A DNA stretch of 41,216 nucleotides, taken from contig CAWDHW010000026.1 in NCBI GenBank assembly GCA_963802205.1, forward strand, positions 1-41,216. The letters are read 5' to 3'. The notes beneath the pieces are model-generated. The model was given only the letters and a program-made list of their open reading frames with translations, did no database searches and was not told the DNA's origin. The DNA is from DYRB01 sp963802205. GTDB taxonomy: Bacteria; Pseudomonadota; Gammaproteobacteria; Chromatiales; Chromatiaceae. Positions 1-8,227 of this stretch are shown piece by piece (position 1 is the stretch's first letter; every line of letters begins with the position of its first letter). The position numbers were made by a program, and so were the translations under genes.

Positions 1-2
1 TC

Positions 3-1367
3 AACATCCCCAAGGGGAGCATGACCCTGACGGTGGGCCGGAAGTCCCAGACCTTCGATTTTTCCAACACCCGTCTCGGGCTGGAATCCGGGGCCAAGGC
101 CCTGACGGCAAAGCTCGACCTCCCTCTGGCGGGGATCGGCGGGGCCAACCTGGACCTGACCCTGGCGGGCTGGCGGTTGGATGCCCCGACGCGCCCGGAC
201 CAGCCCCTGTCTGCCCGGGTCCAGGCCCGGGTCACCGACTTTCGGCGGGTCTCCGCCCTGGTCCCGGACCTGACCGAGATCACCGGGACCCTGGACCTGG
301 ACATGGGCCTGTCCGGGACCTTGGCCAACCCAGGGGTCAAGGGCCAGGCGCGGCTGGCGGGGGGTGGTTTCGATGTCCCCCTCCTCGGGCTCAGGGTGCG
401 CAACTTCGCCCTCGACGCCGACAGCGTTGCCGCGGATCAGGTCGTTTACCGCGGCGGGCTCGACCTGGGTGAGGGGCACCTGGAGATCAGCGGCGATTCC
501 ACCAGCCGGGCCTCTGGCTGGCAGACGAAGGTCCAGGTCTCCGGGCAGCGCCTCAAGGTAGCGGATTCCCGCCAATATTTTGCCCTGGTCTCCCCGGACA
601 TCGCCCTGGAGGTCGGCGCGGCCGGACTCGCGGTAAGCGGCGAGGTGGTCGTCCCGGAGGCGCGCATCCGGCCTCGGGACATACCGCCGGGGACCGTCTC
701 ACTCTCGGGTGACGTGGTGGTAGGTGAGCCGGCTTCCCAGGCGGAGCCCTTCCCCATCAGTGCCGACCTGCGGGTGGTCTTTGGGGATGAGGTCTCCATC
801 GACGCCTTCGGCCTGCGCGGGCTCTTGCGTGGCGATTTGCGGGTGATCAAGGCCCCGGGGCGGGAGCTGGTGGGGGACGGGCAGGTGTCCATCGTGGATG
901 GAAGCTACCGCCTGTCCGGGGGGCTTGGGGTCATGGCCGCTATCGGTAAGCCTCTGAAGGTGGAGCAGGGCATCCTGGTCTTCGCCAAGACCCCGCTTAC
1001 CAACCCCGGGCTCCTCCTGACCGCCCAGCGCGACGGTGGCAACATAACCGCCGGGGTGCGGGTAGTCGGGACCATCAAGAAGCCCAAGTTGACCTTCTTC
1101 TCCGAGTCCGATCCGGACATGTCCCAGTCGGAGATCACCAGCTATCTCGTCACCGGGGTTCCTCCCAGGCGGGACAACTCCGACGATGCCCGCGCCCTCG
1201 CCGTGGGGACCTACATAGGGCCCAAACTCTACATGGAGTACGAGAGCAACCTCGGCGACGCGGCGGACAAGGTGAAGCTGCGTTACGAGCTGAACAACCG
1301 CATCGAACTCCAGACCGAGACCGGGGATGGCCAGGGTGCCGACATTTTCTACAAGTTCGAGAATTGA
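3..1367 (+). CDS. tamB: TamB-type translocation/assembly module protein, C-terminal part (5' end outside window)
   Basis: The frame is open from the first bases of the window (N-I-P-K-G-S before the first internal Met at position 21), so this is the C-terminal ~454 residues of a larger protein. It shows the amphipathic beta-rich, Gly/Asp-rich pattern of the TamB/DUF490 C-terminal domain, including a region resembling GDGQVSIVDGSYR, the phrase SQSEITSYLVTG and a C-terminal beta-strand ending in F-Y-K-F-E-N. TamB spans the periplasm from the inner membrane, partners the outer-membrane BamA-like protein TamA, and is implicated in outer-membrane biogenesis and phospholipid transport. The next gene, an LPS acyltransferase, starts 10 bases later and fits an envelope operon. 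Family assignment is confident; only the N-terminus is unseen. Confidence 0.88.
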   Translation, partial: NIPKGSMTLTVGRKSQTFDFSNTRLGLESGAKALTAKLDLPLAGIGGANLDLTLAGWRLDAPTRPDQPLSARVQARVTDFRRVSALVPDLTEITGTLDLDMGLSGTLANPGVKGQARLAGGGFDVPLLGLRVRNFALDADSVAADQVVYRGGLDLGEGHLEISGDSTSRASGWQTKVQVSGQRLKVADSRQYFALVSPDIALEVGAAGLAVSGEVVVPEARIRPRDIPPGTVSLSGDVVVGEPASQAEPFPISADLRVVFGDEVSIDAFGLRGLLRGDLRVIKAPGRELVGDGQVSIVDGSYRLSGGLGVMAAIGKPLKVEQGILVFAKTPLTNPGLLLTAQRDGGNITAGVRVVGTIKKPKLTFFSESDPDMSQSEITSYLVTGVPPRRDNSDDARALAVGTYIGPKLYMEYESNLGDAADKVKLRYELNNRIELQTETGDGQGADIFYKFEN

Positions 1368-1377
1368 CCTGGTTTGA

Positions 1378-2310
1378 ATGAGTACCCCGGGTCCGTCCCT
1401 GAGATCCGTCCGATACTGGCCGAGCTGGCTGGCCGTCGGCCTTTTCCGTGCCTTTGGCATGCTGCCCTTCCGGGTCCTCTGGGCCTTGGGGACGGGGCTG
1501 GGGCGACTCGGCTACTACCTGGCCGGGTCGCGGCGGCGGGTGGGGCGGCGCAACCTGGAGATCTGCTTCCCAGACCTAAGCCCCCGTGAGCGGTCACAGA
1601 TGCTGCGTCGCCACTTCGGCTACCTGGGGCAGGCCGCCTTCGTTCAGGGCCTGATCTGGGGGGCCTCGCGGGAACGCCTGCAACGCCTGGTCCGGGTGCT
1701 CAACCGCGAGTGCATCGACGACTGTATCGCCGGCGGGCGTCCGGTGATCGTCCTGGTGCCGCACTTTGTGGGTCTGGAGCTGGGCGGGGCCGCCTTCACC
1801 GCTCTGGTCCATCAGGGGATCTACATGTATCAGCGCATCCGCAACCCGGTGATCGATGCCCAGGTCCTCAAGGCCCGCACCCGCTTCGGCGGCATTTCGA
1901 TCGAGCGTCAGGACGACCTGCGCGGCCTGGTGCGTCAGATCAAGGCCGGGACGCCCTTCTTCTACCTCCCGGACCAGAACGCCGGCCCTCGGGACGGGGT
2001 CTTCGTGCCGTTCTGCGGGCTGGCCGCTTCCACCGTCCCCATGCTGAGCCGCTTCGCACGCCTCACCGGGGCACTGGTGATCCCGACCTATGCCCGTTTC
2101 CTGCCCTGGGGGCGGGGGCTCGAGCTCATCTTCGATCCTGCCCTGGAGGCATTTCCGACCGCCGATCCTGTGGCGGACACAGCCCAGATGAACCGGGTCA
2201 TCGAGGCACGCATGCGCACCATGCCGGAGCAGTATTTCTGGGTCCATCGCCGCTTCAAGACCAGGCCCCCCGGGGAACCGCCGGTCTACGCCGACCAAAG
2301 GCGGCGCTGA
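1378..2310 (+). CDS. lpxL: Lipid A biosynthesis acyltransferase (LpxL/HtrB family)
   Basis: A 310-residue protein, the usual length for late lipid A acyltransferases. It has an N-terminal hydrophobic anchor (about residues 15-50). The catalytic H-X4-E motif is seen as H129-FVGL-E134 in VLVPHFVGLE. The family blocks FYLPDQNAGP and EQYFWVHRRFKTRP are also present. Such enzymes transfer an acyl chain from acyl-ACP to the Kdo2-lipid A precursor at the inner membrane. The ATG lies 10 bases after the tamB stop, so the two are probably co-transcribed. Whether the substrate position is that of LpxL or LpxM cannot be told from sequence alone; the symbol is given for the family. Confidence 0.88.
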   Translation: MSTPGPSLRSVRYWPSWLAVGLFRAFGMLPFRVLWALGTGLGRLGYYLAGSRRRVGRRNLEICFPDLSPRERSQMLRRHFGYLGQAAFVQGLIWGASRERLQRLVRVLNRECIDDCIAGGRPVIVLVPHFVGLELGGAAFTALVHQGIYMYQRIRNPVIDAQVLKARTRFGGISIERQDDLRGLVRQIKAGTPFFYLPDQNAGPRDGVFVPFCGLAASTVPMLSRFARLTGALVIPTYARFLPWGRGLELIFDPALEAFPTADPVADTAQMNRVIEARMRTMPEQYFWVHRRFKTRPPGEPPVYADQRRR

Positions 2311-2316
2311 TGGCCC

Positions 2317-3297
2317 GTGGCGGGGAGGACGGCGGGCCGCGGTCTGGGGCGGGCTCGGGATTGGGTCTGGGGCGGGTTCCTGCTCGCCGGGTTGGTCCTG
2401 GCGGTGGGGCTCACGGTGGGCTGGGGACCGCTGCTGGCCCCCTGGCTGACCCTGGACCCGAGGGAGCTGGCCGCCCTGGTTATGCTCAGCGCCTTAAGCT
2501 ACGTCGTGCGTGCGGTGCGGGTCTACGACTGGTTCCGCCCGCGCCTGGATGGGCGCTTCCCCGCCTTGTTGCGCCTGACGGTCTTGCATAACACCGCGAA
2601 CAATCTCCTGCCCATGCGCGCCGGCGAGTTGGTCTTCCCATGGCTCATGGGGCGCTACTTCGCCCACGGCTTCCTGGCCTCCAGCGCGGCCCTACTGTGG
2701 ATTCGCCTGCTGGACCTGCATTTCCTCGCCCTGATCGGCTTTGGGATCGCCTGGCTGCGGCAGCCGGCCTGGCTGTGGCCGATTCTGGCCCTGGTCTGGG
2801 TGGCAGGGCTGGGCCTGCTGGGGGTGGTGGGACGGCGGGCTGGGAGCGCGGGCTTCCAGGCTGCGGATGGGAGTCGCTGGCGTCGAACGCTGGGCAAGGC
2901 CCTGCGCCTGCTCGCCAGTGCCGCCCCGACGTCCAACATCCTGGTAGCACGCATCTATCTTTGGACGGCCCTGATCTGGGGCACCAAGTTCGTCGCCTTC
3001 GCGACCCTGCTACGGCACTTCCTCCCGGTGGACTTGTGGCAGGCCCTGGTGGGGGTCATGGGGGCGGAGCTGTCCAGCGTTCTACCCTTCCACGGCATCG
3101 CCGGGTCCGGCAGCTACGAACTGGCGGCGGTTGCGGCCCTGGTCCCGGCAGGGGTGGCGCCGGAGGCGGCCCTGGCGGGGGCGGTGAATCTGCACCTGTT
3201 CGTTCTCGGGGTGACCCTGCTCCTGGGACCGCTGGCGCTGTTGCTCCCCAAGGGGCGGCAGGAGGATGGGGAACCGCAGCCGCGGCGAATGCCCTAA
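2317..3297 (+). CDS. Flippase-like / lysylphosphatidylglycerol synthase TM-domain family (YbhN/UPF0104-like) membrane protein
   Basis: A 326-residue polytopic membrane protein with about seven or eight hydrophobic segments. Family hallmarks are LLPMRAGELVFPWL (the R-x-GE loop) near residues 96-109 and HGIAGSGSYE near residue 258, which matches the GxGxYE loop of the LPG_synthase_TM/YbhN family. Members resemble the flippase part of MprF and are often linked to moving lipid or glycolipid intermediates across the inner membrane; the substrate is not predictable here. The start is a GTG six bases after the lpxL stop. An ATG overlapping that stop (2310) is in a different frame and cannot be the start. 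The position after lpxL suggests an envelope lipid role, which is inference. Confidence 0.75.
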   Translation: MAGRTAGRGLGRARDWVWGGFLLAGLVLAVGLTVGWGPLLAPWLTLDPRELAALVMLSALSYVVRAVRVYDWFRPRLDGRFPALLRLTVLHNTANNLLPMRAGELVFPWLMGRYFAHGFLASSAALLWIRLLDLHFLALIGFGIAWLRQPAWLWPILALVWVAGLGLLGVVGRRAGSAGFQAADGSRWRRTLGKALRLLASAAPTSNILVARIYLWTALIWGTKFVAFATLLRHFLPVDLWQALVGVMGAELSSVLPFHGIAGSGSYELAAVAALVPAGVAPEAALAGAVNLHLFVLGVTLLLGPLALLLPKGRQEDGEPQPRRMP

Positions 3298-3355
3298 GAT
3301 ACCCGCGCCACGCCACCGTTTGGCGGGCCCTGCCAGAAACAATCGGTATTGCCTT

Positions 3356-4480
3356 ATGTCCAGTTCCAGTGCTTTCCCCCGCGTTTCGTCCAGAAGGACC
3401 CTCTGCCTTGCCGCCTTGGCCGGCCTGGTGGCACTCCTGCTTGCCGGTTGCGCCGCCACCGGCGGAGGGCCCGGACAGCCACGCGGGAAAAGCGAGCCCA
3501 GTTCCCAACAGTTCGACCTCTTCTATGTCACGGACCGCGACTCCGTCGCCGGGGGCAGCGAGGACTTCGGTGGGGCACGCGGCAAGCTCTCCTACGGTAT
3601 CGCGACCATTGCCATACCGCCGAATCACGAGATCGGTCGCCAGGAGGCGCCCTCGGTGTTCCGCTTCGAGTGGTCCGAGGACGAGCGCAAGCACATCGCC
3701 GTCAAGGGCCTCTTGCCCACGGACAGGCCTGAGTTCCTCCAGCAACTGGGCTGGGCCATCGAGAAGTCCCGCGACCGCCGGCTGCTGCTGTTCGTCCACG
3801 GTTACAACACCAGCTTCACCGACGCCGCCAGGCGCGCGGCGCAGTTCGCCACGGATCTCAAGTTTGCGGGGCCAGTGGTCCTGTTCAGTTGGCCCTCCCA
3901 GGGCGGCCTCACCGGCTACACCGTGGACGAGACCAATGCCGAGTGGTCTCAGGCCCATCTGGTGCAAACCCTGAAGGATTTGCTCGATCAGACCCCGGCT
4001 AAGCGCATCTATGTCATCGCCCACAGCATGGGCGCCCGTGTCCTCACCCGGTCTTACATCACCCTGGTGGGGGACCGCTGGGTGGACGGCCCCAATGCAC
4101 TGCGGGAAATGATCCTGGTGGCCCCAGACATCGACGCCGACCTGTTCCGTGAGGATATAGCCCCGCGGTTGGACAAGAGCGGTATCCACGTCACCCTCTA
4201 CGCTTCCTCCGGCGACCGCGCCCTGAGGGCCTCCCATGCCTTCCACGGTTATGCCCGGGCGGGGGACTCCGGCGAGGGTCTGACGATCACTCAGGGCGTG
4301 GAGACGGTGGACGCGAGCCAAGCCTCCGCCGGGTTCCTGGGCCATTCCTACTTCGCCGAGGACCGCCGCATCATGGAGGACATCTATGCCCTGATGCAGA
4401 CTGGCCAGCGCGCCGACAACCGCTTCGGCCTGGCCCCGGTAGATACCGACAAGGGGCGCTACTGGGTCTTCCGCAAGTAG
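3356..4480 (+). CDS. Lipoprotein alpha/beta hydrolase, DUF900 family
   Basis: A 374-residue protein with a lipoprotein signal peptide (hydrophobic stretch followed by LLLAGC; Cys32 would be lipidated). The hydrolase core has FVHGYNTSF near 147, the strand VVLFSWPSQG, and the nucleophile elbow AHSMG with Ser224, followed by APDID and a late His in GFLGHSYF. This is the DUF900 pattern. The substrate is unknown; members are sometimes annotated as putative esterases or lipases. The frame is open upstream to 3266, overlapping the previous gene, but the Met at 3356 directly precedes the signal peptide and is the better start. It ends the envelope gene block. Confidence 0.8.
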   Translation: MSSSSAFPRVSSRRTLCLAALAGLVALLLAGCAATGGGPGQPRGKSEPSSQQFDLFYVTDRDSVAGGSEDFGGARGKLSYGIATIAIPPNHEIGRQEAPSVFRFEWSEDERKHIAVKGLLPTDRPEFLQQLGWAIEKSRDRRLLLFVHGYNTSFTDAARRAAQFATDLKFAGPVVLFSWPSQGGLTGYTVDETNAEWSQAHLVQTLKDLLDQTPAKRIYVIAHSMGARVLTRSYITLVGDRWVDGPNALREMILVAPDIDADLFREDIAPRLDKSGIHVTLYASSGDRALRASHAFHGYARAGDSGEGLTITQGVETVDASQASAGFLGHSYFAEDRRIMEDIYALMQTGQRADNRFGLAPVDTDKGRYWVFRK

Positions 4481-4588
4481 CGATCTCGGTCCGTTTGACC
4501 GCCATCAAGGCCCGCAGAGGGCCCCTGGGCGATAAGCTCCTGCACTTGTTTCAGAGCGCGGGCCCATGGGGTCCGGGAGTTGTACCCC

Positions 4589-5230
4589 ATGATCGCGGTC
4601 AGATTGGTGATGAAGCTCGACCAGGCCCCGCTCAAGCGGGTCCCGGTGACCCTGCACCTGGACGCCCTGGACCTGACCACGGACCCAGTCCCCACGGACC
4701 GCTCCGGTGTGGCCCGCTTCGATGTCCCGGCGGGGACCGGCAGGGTCCTGGTGGGGCAGGTCGAACGCTACCAGGGGCGGCTGGAGGGTGAGATCGTCAT
4801 TGCCCTATGGTCCCCCACGGAAGGGGCCGAGGCCGCCGATGGCGCCCCGGGTGGCCTGGTCGGCGGCAGCACCGCCTACAGCGACATGCAGACCCGCAAG
4901 GTCCAGATCGTGGGGCGCGACATTCTCACCGACAGCGAGGGTTACCTCGTGGACCCTGCGGAATGGTCCGAGGCCTTCGCCCGGGCCCTGGCCCAGTCCG
5001 AAGGCCTGGTCCTGACCGACGCCCACTGGGAGGTCATTCGGTTCCTGCGTAGCCACTTCGCCGCCAAAGGGTTTCAGGCATCGGTGCGCGACATGGTCCA
5101 GCACTTCCGCCGCGTCTGGGACGCCGAACGCGGCAGCAACCGCGCACTCCACCGGCTCTTTCCCCGCGGCGGTCCGCAGAAGCAGGGCAACCGCCTCGCC
5201 GGCCTGTTGCGCACTAAGGGCGAGCACTGA
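4589..5230 (+). CDS. Cysteine-less DsrC/TusE-family (RspA-like) protein fused to an N-terminal beta-domain
   Basis: A 213-residue protein in two parts. Residues about 1-75 are beta-rich with TDRSGVARFDVPAG, resembling carboxypeptidase-regulatory-like/Ig-like folds. Residues about 112-207 align by eye with DsrC/TusE: DSEGYLVDPAEWSEAFA, LTDAHWEVIRFLR, then RGSNRALHRLFPRGGPQKQ and LAGL. In DsrC two cysteines sit in the C-terminal arm; here the KQACKIAGL-type Cys is replaced (KQGNRLAGL), the tail ends RTKGEH, and the protein has no cysteine at all. It therefore cannot carry persulfide or trisulfide as DsrC does and resembles the regulatory RspA class. Met at 4589 was preferred to the TTG at 4580 because GGGAG lies about 10 bases upstream. 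nnrS follows after 53 bases. Function unknown. Confidence 0.72.
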   Translation: MIAVRLVMKLDQAPLKRVPVTLHLDALDLTTDPVPTDRSGVARFDVPAGTGRVLVGQVERYQGRLEGEIVIALWSPTEGAEAADGAPGGLVGGSTAYSDMQTRKVQIVGRDILTDSEGYLVDPAEWSEAFARALAQSEGLVLTDAHWEVIRFLRSHFAAKGFQASVRDMVQHFRRVWDAERGSNRALHRLFPRGGPQKQGNRLAGLLRTKGEH

Positions 5231-5283
5231 GAGGCCCCGTCCGTCGGTCCAGCCCCCCATCCAGACTTAAGGAGCGCCCACCC

Positions 5284-6495
5284 ATGCCCGAGGCCAGACT
5301 CTCTGTCGATCTCAACCCCAGACGCGGCGCTTTAAGCCCCTTCGCCCTGGGCTTCCGCCCCTTCTTCCTCGGCGCAGGTGTGACCGCTGTGACCCTGATG
5401 GGGGCCTGGCTCGCCATCCTCGCCGGTTCCCTGGCCCCGCCTGGCTACTACCTCGGCACCACTTGGCACGCCCACGAGATGCTCTTCGGCTACGTCGGGG
5501 CCGTGATCGCCGGCTTCCTGCTCACGGCGGTGCGCAACTGGACCGGGATGCCAACCCCCACGGGTGTGAGGCTCGCGGCCCTCGTCGGGATCTGGCTCGC
5601 GGCACGGCTGGCCCCCTTTCTGGCGCTGCCTGGGGTGCTCATCGCCGCCCTGGATCTGGCCTTCTTTCCGCTGCTCGCCCTGGCCCTGGTGCGCCCCCTG
5701 TGGCGCGGGGACAACCGCACTAACCGGGTCTTCCTGGCCCTGTTCGTCGGCATGACCCTGGCGGCGTCACTGGTGCACCTGGAGGCCCTGGGTTTCACGG
5801 CCGCCACGGCGCGCCTGGGCGATCGCCTCATGCTCGATCTGGCGGTGCTGACCCTGTTGATCGTCGCCGGGCGGGTCATGCCCTTCTTCACCGAGCGGGC
5901 GGTGGCTGGGTCCAGGCCCCGGACCCGCCGGTGGGTGGAGGTCGCGACCTTCGCCCTGGCGGTGGCCCTGACCCTGGCCCACCTCGCCGCCGGGCTGGTG
6001 GGGGCAGGGGGGGTGGGCTTGCTGGTTGCGGTCCTGGCCGGTGGCCTTGCCATGGTTCAGGCGCTGCGCCTGTGGGGTTGGCACCATGCCGGCGCCTGGC
6101 GCAATCCCATGCTCGCGGTGCTCTACGCCGGTTACCTCTGGCTGGTCCTTGGGCTCGCCCTGGACGCCTTGGCGGGCCTGGGCTGGTTGCCACCCTTCCC
6201 CGCGCTGCACGCCCTGACCGCCGGGGCCTTTGGGGTCTTCACCCTCGGCATGATGGCCCGGGTTACCCTCGGCCACACCGGGCGGGAGGTGCGTGGCGAG
6301 ACCCTGACCACCGTCGCCTTCGTGCTCATCAATGCCGCCGCCCTGGCCCGTGTCCTTCCGCCCCTGATCGACTCGGGTGCCTACGCCACCTGGCTGCCCA
6401 TCTCCGGGGCCCTGTGGATGCTTGCCTTTGGGATGTTCCTGTGGGTCTATGCACCCATGCTCCTGCGCCCGAGGATCGACGGCAGGCCGGGGTAG
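5284..6495 (+). CDS. nnrS: NnrS family heme- and copper-containing membrane protein
   Basis: A 403-residue protein with about 12 hydrophobic segments. It carries the diagnostic NnrS block WHAHEMLFGYVGAVIAGFLL near residue 61, preceded by FALGFRPFFLGAG, and the later block ALTAGAFGVFTLGMMARVTLGHTGR. NnrS proteins are inner-membrane proteins linked to nitric oxide/nitrosative stress resistance and found in denitrifier regulons. A strong Shine-Dalgarno (TAAGGAG) sits about 8 bases before the ATG. It follows the DsrC-like fusion gene on the same strand. The nap locus lies about 10 kb away; no FNR box was seen directly upstream, so any co-regulation is unproven. Confidence 0.88.
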   Translation: MPEARLSVDLNPRRGALSPFALGFRPFFLGAGVTAVTLMGAWLAILAGSLAPPGYYLGTTWHAHEMLFGYVGAVIAGFLLTAVRNWTGMPTPTGVRLAALVGIWLAARLAPFLALPGVLIAALDLAFFPLLALALVRPLWRGDNRTNRVFLALFVGMTLAASLVHLEALGFTAATARLGDRLMLDLAVLTLLIVAGRVMPFFTERAVAGSRPRTRRWVEVATFALAVALTLAHLAAGLVGAGGVGLLVAVLAGGLAMVQALRLWGWHHAGAWRNPMLAVLYAGYLWLVLGLALDALAGLGWLPPFPALHALTAGAFGVFTLGMMARVTLGHTGREVRGETLTTVAFVLINAAALARVLPPLIDSGAYATWLPISGALWMLAFGMFLWVYAPMLLRPRIDGRPG

Positions 6496-6502
6496 GCCGT
6501 AG

Positions 6503-6569
6503 GGCGCAATAGGGCGCCGCCGCCGATGATCGGAAGGACTACCAAGGCATCTGGCGCCCGTATTGCGCC
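6503..6569. repeat. Long bulged inverted repeat between nnrS and the decayed R-M genes
   Basis: The left arm is GGCGCAATA plus GGGCGCC (6503-6518); the right arm is GGCGCCC, one unpaired G, then TATTGCGCC (6553-6569). This gives a 16-bp stem with a single bulge. The loop holds a smaller palindrome, CCGAT-G-ATCGG (6523-6533). It lies 8 bases after the nnrS stop and 57 bases from the end of the methylase pseudogene, and could serve both as terminators. It also resembles dispersed GGCGCAATA/TATTGCGCC intergenic repeats I recall from other proteobacteria, which is recollection only. No T-run follows. Confidence 0.6.
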
Positions 6570-6625
6570 GAATTCGTGGACGCTGACAGCCACGCGACCG
6601 ATCCTACGGCATCGGGCCTTCGATC

Positions 6626-8222
6626 CTACTCGAAAAGGCTTGCTTGCCGCAGAGCGTCGGGCTCGATTTCGGGCCAGTAATCGACGAATGCAGCGGCAGA
6701 GATCCGCGCCAGTTCGCTGGGCTCGATCTTGTTCAGGCCACCCCCGTAAACCCGTCCTTGGTCGCGCAGCTCGCGGCCGGTGACTTGGGCGAGCAAAGCA
6801 TGGACGGTCTCGGCTCGGTCCGGGTGGCGATTCAGCATGGATGCGAAAACGCCGCGCGGGTAGAGCATGAGGTAGAGGTTGGTGGCGATGGCCTGTGAGC
6901 GGTTCCAGATGAAGCGGAACGGTTGCTGGTCGTCGGAGCCACGCCCCATGTAGGTGCAGAGGAATGGGGAGGCTCCTCTGTTCCTGTTTGTACCAAGGGG
7001 TTCGCTTGCCGACCAGATAGCCGTCCAGGACGCCGATGGCTCGGGCGCTTTGCAGGTACGCTCCAAAGCCTGGGGTACTTCGCCTCGACCAACGGACTCG
7101 GGCAGGTCGCAGTCGATGACGCAGAGCTGGCGGTCGATGCGCGGGTAGCCGTCGGCGTCCGCGTCGATGACGGTCGTGGTGAGGTGCCGCGGGCTGGGGA
7201 GGATCGGCCGCAGGCACCCGTCGGGCAGGTCGCGGCGTTTCGCCGTGCTGCGCTCGAGGATGAAGAATCCGTTGCAGCCGGTGGCAATGCCGCGCTGGAC
7301 GCGGAAGAGATCTCCGAGGGTTGGGCCTGCCCCGTCGTTGGCGGCGCGCCGGTCGTTCGTGACATGGCTTGGGAAGGCGGTCCACTTGCGCGACTCGCGC
7401 AAGGTCTCGACCGGGACAAACTCGCGGGCGCGGGGCGCGGTCAGGGTGCCGCCAAGGCTAAATTCGACGGCGTGGCCGGCCGGCGGCGGCGTCTTGCGAA
7501 ACACCAGTACCACCGACGAGACCAGCGCATCCCCGAACTGGACGTCGTCAGGGTCGAAGCGGTGGACCCGAATGAGGGTGACGCGATCCGTGAGGAAGCC
7601 CTTGAGGGCCCTGCCGTAGTTGACGTCCATGAACTCCGAGGGGATGAGCCACGCGGCGACCCCATCGTCCTGCATCCAGGCCGTGGCGAGCAACAGGAAA
7701 TAGACGTAGAGGCCGGCAAGGCCGTTGACCTCGACGCCGGTCATCTCGCAGCGCGAGGCGTTGGAGGCGTTCCTTGTCCTCCCGGGCCAGGTGGTGATGG
7801 CGGACATAGGGCGGGTTGGCCAGGACGAGGTTCGGCGCAGGCGGACGGGCATCGCCGGCGACCAGACGTGTGAAGTCGCCGACGATGACGTTGAAGGCCG
7901 GCTTCGGCCCACAGGTCCCGCGCGGCATCGGCGAAGGCGGGTCGATTTCGATGCCGAGGGCGCTCTCGATACGCCCCGCCCCGAAGACGGCGAGGGCGGC
8001 GGAGATAGAAGCTCCCGGAACCGACGGCGGGGTCGGCGAAGCGGATCCCGCCTTGGGATCGAGCGATCAGCGTTGCGACGTACCCGGCGACCTCCAGGGC
8101 CAGGGCATTGGGCGTGGCGAACTGGCCGAGGCGATTCCGCTCGGCCGCCGACCTGCGCGTATCGATGGCCGCCTGAAGCGCTTGGCGGCGGGTTTCGATG
8201 GAGCTTGTTGCCGAGCGAGCAT
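6626..8222 (-). pseudogene. Eco57I/PaeR7I-like N6-adenine DNA methyltransferase (XamI-system methylase), multiply frameshifted
   Basis: The remains of a type II adenine methylase of about 530 residues are spread over three minus-strand frames. In order they are: a start ATG at 8222; ETRRQALQAAIDTRRSAAER and FADPAVGSGSFY (SAM motif I); ALAVFGAGRIESALGIEID; FADAARDLWAEAG; VIVGDFTRLVAG and ANPPYVRHHHLA (catalytic NPPY motif IV); VYFLLLATAWMQDDGVAAWL; then a frame out and back around YLQSARAIGVLDGYLVGK; and finally LNKIEPSELARISAAA. Shifts are needed near 8200, 8008, 7938, 7895, 7763, 7062 and 6970. The residues within each piece still look conserved, so decay is recent or the local assembly is poor. 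It lies 5 bases after the cognate endonuclease stop. Confidence 0.8.
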
Positions 8223-8227
8223 GCGGC

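Noticed and set aside
2310..2591. ATG overlapping the lpxL stop as start of the flippase-like gene
   Set aside because: It is in a different frame from the membrane protein; the GTG at 2317 is the in-frame start.
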